Shown: piece after piece, positions 56,693 through 64,000 of the stretch
Position numbering within the stretch: position 1 is the first letter of the stretch
Layout of the letters: the number at the start of each line of letters is the position of its first letter
Origin: Gautieria morchelliformis
Taxonomy: Eukaryota; Basidiomycota; Agaricomycetes; Gomphales; Gomphaceae
Length of the DNA stretch: 64,000 bases
Reading direction: 5' to 3'
Assembly (NCBI GenBank): GCA_015179125.1
Contig: WHVA01000276.1
Span: 62,001 to 126,000 of the forward strand
Program-made: the position numbers and the translations under genes
Notes under the pieces: model-generated
Databases searched by the model: none
Told to the model about the DNA's origin: nothing
The model's input: only the letters and a program-made list of their open reading frames with translations

Positions 56693-58873
56693 GTCCATCG
56701 CAAGCCGAAAGGAAACATCTGACTACGACCCCATGGCAGCTCCATCAGAGGAATCCAACTCAGATGATGAGGCATCAAACGTCTCTATTGATTCCGAGCC
56801 TGTGAAGGCCAAGGTAGCGGCCAAACCTGCATCGAAGCCTTCTATCAAAAAGGCTTCGAAGGGGTCTCAACAAGTAACACGTGAGTGCAGCCCATTTTCT
56901 ATATGCCCCATTTTGTACTAATTGTAACTAGATATACGTTTCCACGTACCTTACAAGGATTCCGATGGGCAATAATACAAACAATGGGTCTCGCCTTCAG
57001 TCAGTGACACGCTTGAAGAAGTAACACAGGCACTCTATTCTATTATTGGCTGCACCGATATTCACAAGTCTAATCTCCTGGCCCTGTCTTGTCAGTTCTC
57101 AAAGGACCCGCTGAAAGTTAAGTATAAGCTTTCAGAGGACAATTGGGACATTATCAAGAAGGAATATCAAACTGAAGTGCAGAAAAAGCGGGACGATGAA
57201 AAGATCGATATCTCACTCCCCCCTCAGGTAAGCAAGCGACTTTGTCTTTTTATCTTAGACTAGGACTAATCAAAAACTAATATAATGTTATCTCAGTTCC
57301 TGGATAATCTCCTTGCCTGGGCAGAAAGTCAGGGTCTATCAAGGAGCTCCTGGGTGCAAAGAACTCGATGGAGACGTTACTGGGATACGTAGTGACGACA
57401 GGCAGGCTGAAATCAGCGTTCGGTGATGTTTCCCCGTCACTCACTTAAAAATGTATAAGATAACTAGCTTGACAGGGATGCTAGAATACAAGACGACAGA
57501 CAGCATCGTTGTGCCATCACGCGACCAAAACCCTCAAAACACCCCACTCACACCGCTTGCGCAGCGACGCGTACCGACTCGTCGCAGCAAGACCAAGAAG
57601 AAGTCCGTGAACCCCTCTTTACCTTCAACTGCGGCGCTCCCACACATCGTGCCAGCCCGCCCCGGCGGCCGAGCACATAGAAAGCCAGACCACCCACACA
57701 CTAGAACAACCAACAGGGGAACGGGAGTACTTACCTCAAAAGGGTGGGGTGAGAAACGGCTCAAGGAGTCGGGCTGGCGGGGGGCAGGGAGCTCATCGTC
57801 AGTGCACACGCCCGCTCGAGGACACAGAGGGATGGGAGCCCTAGGGAGCGAGAGGGAAGGCCCACCCAATTATTAGTACAACGCATGTAGCGACCACCAT
57901 AGGCCTAGCCTGGGGTTGATTAAAATGACATAAAATAAAATAAAATAAAAAATTCTCCTTGCGTCTAAAAAACTCCAAAAGGCCAAAAACGCTACCGTTT
58001 CCACAAAACATGGAAAGGTAATGGGTTCGAAGAACCTTTATTCAGCTAATGATGAGTACATTGATGAAGAGGATCGGCTCGACATGGATGCACACTACTT
58101 CCCAAGCTATCAGATGCTTGAGGCCAGGGTGCGTAAAGAGCTTAGCAAGTGCCAGCTCCACAAGGGCGAGCTCTGCAAAATAAACAAGCACAACAAGCAT
58201 CAAAGGATTTCTAACGTCCTGCTCCGGGAACGGGTGGAAGCCTTGGTGCATCACAATATGTTGTTATATTTGCTTTATTCATCATGTTTATCTACAGCAA
58301 AAAAATGAGCCTAACGTCACTATGACCATTCCAACAAAATCCCCGGCATTTGAATTATTTCACTTTGATATCGGCAACCCTCTTGAAAGGCCGGCTATGA
58401 CACGGAAGGACCGACACCAAGTTACCCAGGGCCCTGCGAATCAGCAGCCAGCACCCACCACTCCAGTGATCAATATTGTCATTCCTTTGGGTCGGAAGCT
58501 CAAGAATCTGCTTCAAGATGACTCTTCATCCCCCGCTGCCTCTCAAGGTAGCAAATTGAAGCGGGTTTATCATTCGCCATCGCCATCTGAAGCCAACCAA
58601 TACGGTGATTTCAACCAGACCGTCGGGGCTTGGCTGGGTTCCATATCTAACACCCCTGATGCGAGACATATTGATCTTGAGGATCTCCATAATAGGCTTG
58701 CTGAACATGGGTTCATTGATGTTCCGCTCATATTTCTCAACGGGTTACCTCGGGGCGAGCTCAAGACTACAATTGGACTCAACCTGGTCACATATAGCTT
58801 CATATGCATGAGCCTGGAACAGCTCTTTGAAAAGCCATTGCAGGGTAGGGATAAGTGGGCAAAATTCATGTAG
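56693..58873 (+). pseudogene. Family Y gene Y2, remaining exons
   Basis: Continues the exon cut by element C. Blocks in order: Ser/Asp/Lys-rich part (56700-56880); helical block with ALYSIIGCTDIH (about 57000-57230), matching FEIALRKLHDAIGC of Y1; a short exon near 57300; an unrelated GC-rich segment (57440-57980); a block with CKINKHNKH (about 58185), matching CKVNKHGVH of Y1; and the C-terminal domain (58322-58873). It has in-frame stops (for example TAA near 56972) and an altered Cys site, so it is decayed. Function unknown. Convergent with transposase D2, whose last exon ends at 59180. Confidence 0.6.
57440..57985. other. GC-rich segment ending in an (AAAAT)n run within Y2
   Basis: Breaks the Y2 homology between the block ending near 57400 and the one starting at 58021. 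It ends with repeats of AAAAT at about 57930-57955. The A-rich tail hints at a retroposon, but no target duplication or pol III boxes are clear. It may instead be a long decayed intron. Confidence 0.35.
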
Positions 58874-58897
58874 AGGGATAACCGTTGGGCATAATGT

Positions 58898-59176
58898 GCA
58901 CAACCAAAACCTGCATTGATTCACCGTGCTAACCATTTTCTTGGCTTCTAATATAGAGTAGACAATTTAGAACATGCTTTGAATAGAAAACAATATGATC
59001 AGTTTACAGTGTACACTTGTACCTGGATAACACAAAACGCGCACAACCAAAACCTGCATTGATTCACCGTGCTAACCATTTTCTTGGCTTCTAATATAGA
59101 GTAGACAATTTAGAACATGGTTTGAATAGAAAACAACATGATCAGTTTACAGCGTACACTTGTACCTGGATAACAT
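58898..59176. repeat. 143-bp tandem duplication
   Basis: Two head-to-tail copies starting gcacaaccaaaacctgcatt at 58898 and 59041, differing at only a few bases, so the duplication is recent. It lies in the short gap between the ends of Y2 and transposase D2. Confidence 0.9.
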
Positions 59177-59179
59177 GGG

Positions 59180-60411
59180 CTAAAATTCGGTACACAGATA
59201 ACTTGCATGTCCCATCCACCCTTGAGCCTTCTCTGGCGATATCGTTGCTAAGGCCGAGTTTATGAGATAATAAAGCATGGCAAAGTCTTTACTTTCCACT
59301 GCTGCTCTGAAATCTGTACTGTGACGCCGAATTACAGACTTGACATACGCAAAAGCTTCTTCGATAGGATTTAGATCAGGAGAATATGGTGGCAAATAAT
59401 ACAAGCGGACACCCCTTATAAAATGAGTTAGTTATTCACAATATACCAATAGAACTGATGAAAACTTACTTCGTTTCGCAGAGTGGTGCGATGTCATCTA
59501 AATGGTGTATTGCACAGTTATCCATAACCAGCACACTGCGCGGCTGGGGCCATGGGTTCATGTGCTCCAAGAGTTCTTCTATATAGCCAACAAAGGCATC
59601 ACCATCATACGCACCTTCCCGAATATCAGTATGGATAATGCCTTGCATGCAGAGGGCCGGAAGCAATGAAATCCTTTGAAAACATTAGCAGCATCTAATG
59701 AAAACATGGAAGTGTACATACCCTGGCCCATGAACAAATTTTGCACTAATTCGCGCACGCTCCCCTTTGTAAGCCCATCCATACAGCCTGTATGTAGTGC
59801 TGCAGTCGATCCGGCTTTCATCAATAAAAACAAGCCGTTCTGGTGATTCGGCACCAATCTGAGAACGATATCGGGCCCGTGAGTGTTCATTCCGTTCGGC
59901 CGCTGATTTGGAAAACTGAAAATAGACTGATAAGGTTAGATATTTCTAGTTAGCGGTGCCACAAACCCGTTTCCTCGTAAGGCCAAGTTCAATCAACGTG
60001 TCCCATATAGTTGACCTCCCAACAATAACACCATGGAGCTGCTGAAGCTCAACTTGCATCTCATCCAGATAGAGGTCAGGGTGTGATTCTAGAAGGACAA
60101 GCAAGAACTTCAAGTAAACAGCATCATTAGACTATATTGACTGTCAAATAAAGTATATTTACCTCGATTTCATGCTCTGTCATGACCCTTCTCTTTCTTT
60201 TTGGCTCCTGCTGGTTTGGTGAGACAACTTCACCAGTTGTCTTCCACCAATACAGTGTGCTCTCGACAGCGCGTTGTGACATGTTGAGGTTGCATGCGAT
60301 CTGAGCGATTCGGTAGTGAAGGGTGTATTTTTGATAGACAACAAGCTCCCGGCGATCAGATGTATACATCCTGCGACAGGGAAGTTCAGCAGGTATTACC
60401 CTTCGAGGCAT
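59180..60411 (-). pseudogene. DDE transposase, Tc1/mariner (IS630-like) superfamily (copy D2)
   Basis: Five exons on the minus strand: 60411-60163, 60107-59967, 59917-59722, 59673-59470, 59414-59180; introns 48-55 nt at the same places as in D1. Start chosen at MPRRVIP, which aligns with D1's start. Helix-turn-helix (RIAQIACNLNMSQRAVES), then catalytic blocks VFIDESR, LVMDNCAIHH and SPDLNPIEEAF are all present. Exon 3 is 196 nt against 194 in D1: a 2-bp insertion (CACAC run near 59881) shifts the frame, so this copy is probably inactive although otherwise complete. It is the presumed former transposase of T2. Confidence 0.88.
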
Positions 60412-60694
60412 GAGGGGTAGGTTTGCAGAATGGTCACATGATGTGACATCCTTTACCCACACTTGTAAATGCAGCCACTCAACGGTCCCCATCTTCGCAG
60501 GTTTTCTTGCAATGTCAGCTATATGTCATGCTAATTCTACTCTTCCATTTACAGACCATCTGACTTTGGGATATCTCAGGATTGCACAGAAGTACGCCCA
60601 ATACTCAGCCCGGAACATTCCACACGTTTGACAAATTTTCAACTGCAAGATATATACTTGAAGGGCACAATCATAATGTCAACTCATTCATCTG

Positions 60695-61335
60695 ATGCTT
60701 CCCCTCATTGTTTCTGCTGATGATGACAGACAGATCAAACTTTGGAGGCTGAGCGAAACCAAGGCTTGGGAAATCAACACCTGCCGTGGACATTTCAACA
60801 ACATCTCTGGTGCTCATTTCCACCCTCAACAGGAACATACTCTGTCCGTCAGAGAGGACAAGACTATATGTGTTTGGGAGATGGGCAAGAGCACAGCCCT
60901 TCAAACCTTGGACACAAGCATGATTGATTCTGGGTTATGGAATGTCATCCAGAGCTCAATTCTTTTGCTGCAGGTGTGTAAATTCGTTGTGTGGTATATG
61001 TCATTGATGTGCTGCAGCTCATGATAACAGTCTCATTGTATTCAAACTCGAGCACGAGCGCCCTGTGTTCATGCTTCATCTTGACAACCTATATTACACC
61101 CAGGGAACAATATGTCCGACAGTATGATCTGAAAATGGACTCGGACGTAGGAGTACTCAGCATATGGAAGCTTGGCTATCAGTATATTCAGCCACAAATG
61201 CTCAGTTTCAATACCACTGAACACACCCGCGTACCGCCACCACTGGCACTGAGCTTGAAGGTGGAGATGTCGCTGACATGGGCCTGCCCCAAGAGCTTGA
61301 GATTTGGGGAGCAACTTCACCCACTTTCAGAGCTG
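60695..61335 (+). pseudogene. Captured fragment of coatomer alpha subunit (alpha-COP)
   Basis: The reading [33 protein letters not shown] and [12 protein letters not shown] matches the N-terminal WD40 propeller of alpha-COP, a conserved COPI coat protein. Further blocks ([17 protein letters not shown], then EQYVRQYDLKMDSDVGVLS and QYIQP) follow in other frames up to about 61200. It has no start, many breaks and stops right next to T2's right inverted repeat. A host gene piece picked up by T2 is the simplest reading; the intact gene is not in the window. Confidence 0.82.
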
Positions 61336-61341
61336 ACACAT

Positions 61342-61795
61342 TGTTCCTCTTGTCACAAATTCAGCCCATATAGATATGTGTGTAGTATGCTGAAAATTAT
61401 ACTTTACCTGTGCAGCATGCAGACATAATAAGTCAACAACAAGCATGAAGTGTAGAAAATTCTATACCAAAGCAGACAACTTTCCTGAATGATTCTAAGA
61501 GATATTGAGTAGATAGGGGATCCCCCTTCATCAATATATTGTTTAAAGTATATAGCCCAGGCTGCGGGTGGCTGCCCGGGAAGAGCCGATGCATGTATAT
61601 GCTGCAGAATGGCATTTCCATTGGGCTTATTTGAGAGCTCCCTTCATACATAGAATCACATTTATCTGTGTGTATATATATGATACAAAATATTGGACCT
61701 TAACTCATCCTGGTTCACGAGTTTGAGCTCAAACAAAATTTCAATGAATTTTTAGCGCTAGTTTCAAAGTCCGCCTTCGGGACCCAAAACAGCTG
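61342..61795 (-). repeat. Right terminal inverted repeat of T2
   Basis: Reverse complement of 46392-46846; ends AACAGCTG followed by TA. Confidence 0.9.
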
Positions 61796-61797
61796 TA

Positions 61798-63873
61798 AAA
61801 ATGTTTCCTGGCAGTGCCTCTATTTATGGACGTGGAAGAATGGCACTGCTGAGGACAGCTTTGACCTGTGAAGGTTGTAATTAGCATGTGTCTGTTGCAT
61901 TCCAACCCACCTATTTTGAAATGTTACCGCCAGCGAGCCCGAGCATGACCAGGGACCTTCTCAGAACCCAATAGTTTATCAGCCAATTGCCTTTCTCCAG
62001 GCTCTCGTCCAGTGATTATCGGTGAGCTCTGCCATGCAATTCAACCACACCCACATTCCCTCGATCCTCTGCCCCCTCCCCCCCCCCCCACCACGGGCGT
62101 GAGCGGAGATGCTGCTTGCTACTCGGAAACATTTTTACAATCAATATGGGCCATGGAATGTGTACGTGGAGTGATCGGGCACAACCAAACTCACCTTCTG
62201 CTTGGTAATTGTAGTTTCGACTATGTTTGCTCCGTATCAGAAGCTTCAAGTTAATTCGGATTGTGGACATTCCGCTCACAGTGTACACTTCAGTTTTACG
62301 AACCCCACCATTTTCAGGCAGAGCAATTGACTTAAACACTCGCTACCCAATGCAGACTCACGGAATGATAATTTTGCAGATTGGGGAATAATTCATAATG
62401 GCTGCATCCATGCTCGCAATACATATACCTAGAATACACGACATCACAGTCGCAATCACAGCCAAGGGTGGGTATAATCACTTGTACATAGACTATCAAA
62501 TGAAGCAAAAAATAGCCGGGTCAGCTGTCAGCCCTTCAAGTGGTCATATGAATGCATGGAGCCTCACACACGTCCTTCGCATACGCCTGGAACACAGCCA
62601 TCCCCGTCATTTTCAGTGCGAGTCTATTCACCCTATGCGCAATTCGGCGAACTGCACCACGCGGCCTTCCATGCTCCTGTGCCCATCCTCGTCAGCACCA
62701 GGGCTGCACTTGCGCTCATCGCGCCCCATCCCCCTGTCCAGCATCATAGACATGCTGCGACTGCGGCACTCGCTTGGCAGCGCCATCCTTCCACAAGTCC
62801 ATAAATAGTGTCTGAAACCATTTTTAAACCCCAATGCCATTGGCAATGGCACTTTGGTGCTCATGTATGTTCACTGGGAATATTTTCTCGGGCTTCTGTG
62901 CAGTGGTCAACATTTGACTGCTACATGAAGGCCTGACGCCTTCAATCTGGGCACAGAAAAGTGACTTACATCAAGATACTGAGTTTGCATAATGACACCA
63001 GGGATCGCGCAATCGATGGAATGGAAAGATGGGTGTGATTCTACCGAATAGGAGTGGATCAATTGCATCACTCCCTTCCTCCTCTCTGATTCTATCATAT
63101 CTATTTGGATTGTCGAGAGCACAACCGTTGTATTTGAAATACAACCGCTTACCCCAGGCTTCTTTTCCTGTGATCCGTGAGGTGTTGGTTCGTGCTTCTC
63201 AGACGCATTTGCTGAACAGGTGTGCCTTGGATGCCATCAGGTATCAACATTTTTGACACGTTTTAGACTCTATAATGCCGTTCTCATGGTATCGGACTCA
63301 ATGCAGTTGTGCATTAGGATAACTATTCATGGAATGACCCAAGTCGCCAGACTGTGTGAAATGACTATGCGCTTCTGGCACCAACGACCTCTTCGGTTCG
63401 AATCCCATGCAAGGCTGGCGTTCATTTTTTATCATATTTCTTTCACTGCAGAAAGTGCCAGCACCTAAAAATCAGATGAAACGGAACTTGAGTTTCAGTA
63501 CAAAACCAGCTAAAAATCAGTACTTGAGCACTGATTTTTAGCTCCTGAAGCATTCTCAGCCCCTTCGACCATGAACTGATTTCTAGTAGTGACAATGTCC
63601 CACTTTGTACTGTTTTTTTAGCTCAAAAAGAACTTAATTCTAGCTTGTTTAGCACTAATAAAAAGTACATTCAGTACTAATTTTTAGGTACACACATCAT
63701 TGCCTAGCGAGCATATGTGAACCGGTACTGGATGGAAACAGGATGGAAATAGAGAGGTATGCAGCCACAAGGAAAATTCACTCGACGTGGCGAAGAAGCG
63801 ACATCAACTATTAAAACTCAGTCAGAAATGCCAGCCTGAACAAAGTCAGGGAGTCTGTTGCCCGTGCAGGATA
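61798..63873. other. Region without a confident gene
   Basis: Open frames at 62398-62864 overlap on both strands and have no known domain. Contains a poly-C run (about 62080) and the palindrome at 63508-63543. Nothing else recognised. Confidence 0.35.
63508..63543. repeat. Perfect 14-bp palindrome in a foldback-like repeat cluster
   Basis: agctaaaaatcagt and actgatttttagct enclose an 8-nt loop. Partial copies (ctaaaaatcag, actaatttttag) lie at about 63465 and 63677, suggesting ends of a small foldback element. Confidence 0.7.
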
Positions 63874-64000
63874 TGGCAGAGGCCTCAACGACCACTACGC
63901 CCAGCGCATTCGGCATGATGAGTTTGACATTGCCCTTGACAAGGGCTTTCCGCAAGAGTGACGACCCCAAGTATTCAGAGGACAGTGATGAAATTGACGA
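63800..64000 (+). other. Possible exon at the right edge
   Basis: Two overlapping frames are open. One (to the stop at about 63961) reads ARAGYGRGLNDHYAQRIRHD, which looks like real protein. The other starts at the ATG at 63874 and runs acidic to the window end. I cannot tell which, if either, is coding. Confidence 0.3.

Larger units (their letters stand above)
46392..61795. mobile_element. T2: second composite Tc1/mariner-like transposon, enlarged by later insertions
   Basis: Inverted ends of about 455 bp (46392-46846 and 61342-61795) start CAGCTGTTT and are bounded by TA (46390-46391; 61796-61797). Original contents: family Y gene Y2 (+), DDE transposase D2 (-), alpha-COP fragment. Later insertions are the foldback element at 46854-48250 and gypsy element C at 48604-56692; without them T2 would be about 5.9 kb. 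The transposase and Y gene are convergent, as in T1. The link between ends and cargo is inferred from the shared plan. Confidence 0.65.

Overview
The window looks like nuclear DNA of an agaricomycete (basidiomycete) fungus. Evidence: many GT-AG introns of about 45-90 bp, a C2-NACHT-WD40 (NLR-like) gene, a GT17 glycosyltransferase, chromodomain-bearing Ty3/Gypsy elements, and intron-rich DDE transposases. Well over half of the window is mobile or relic DNA. Host genes that look whole are few: a GT17 glycosyltransferase (37056-38525, +) and a C2H2-like zinc-finger protein (43500-45785, -). The NLR gene runs off the left edge (1-~3670, -).

Layout. 1-3670: NLR gene with near-identical WD40 repeats. 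4.5-5.5 kb and 21.8-22.6 kb: two AT-rich flanks of what may be one old virus-like block (D5-type primase-helicase fragment), split by nested LTR elements. Gypsy element B (minus strand, 5461-21800, left end truncated) is itself split by gypsy element A (6947-15719, 5-bp target duplication CTAAC). A carries a 1.27 kb insertion. 24179-33714: a 9.5 kb DNA transposon (T1) with ~340 bp inverted ends starting CAGCTGTTT and bounded by TA. It holds a DDE transposase, a companion gene (family Y), a decayed gene (X), a TPR relic and a captured GT17 fragment. 37-38.5 kb: GT17 gene. 41852-43408: another TA-bounded inverted-repeat element. 43.5-45.8 kb: zinc-finger gene. 46392-61795: a second transposon of the T1 type (T2), with ~455 bp inverted ends, a family Y gene and a transposase again tail to tail, and an alpha-COP fragment. 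T2 has been swollen by a foldback element (46854-48250) and a complete-ended gypsy element C (48604-56692, duplication GTCCA), which in turn holds a solo LTR (51047-51705).

Main ideas. (1) T1 and T2 share ends, TA target, transposase with the same four intron positions, and a convergent family Y gene. This suggests a two-gene Tc1/mariner-like transposon family that also picks up host gene pieces. (2) Gypsy elements A, B and C show a Tf1-like self-priming signature: about 10-12 nt just inside the 5' LTR are complementary to the predicted RNA start, and the pairing is kept although the sequence differs between families. (3) These gypsy elements carry an antisense accessory reading frame between chromodomain and 3' LTR with a six-cysteine pattern like the fungal Zn2Cys6 cluster.

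Coordinates of exons come from reading splice signals and keeping frame. Family names rest on recognised motifs, not on a database search.
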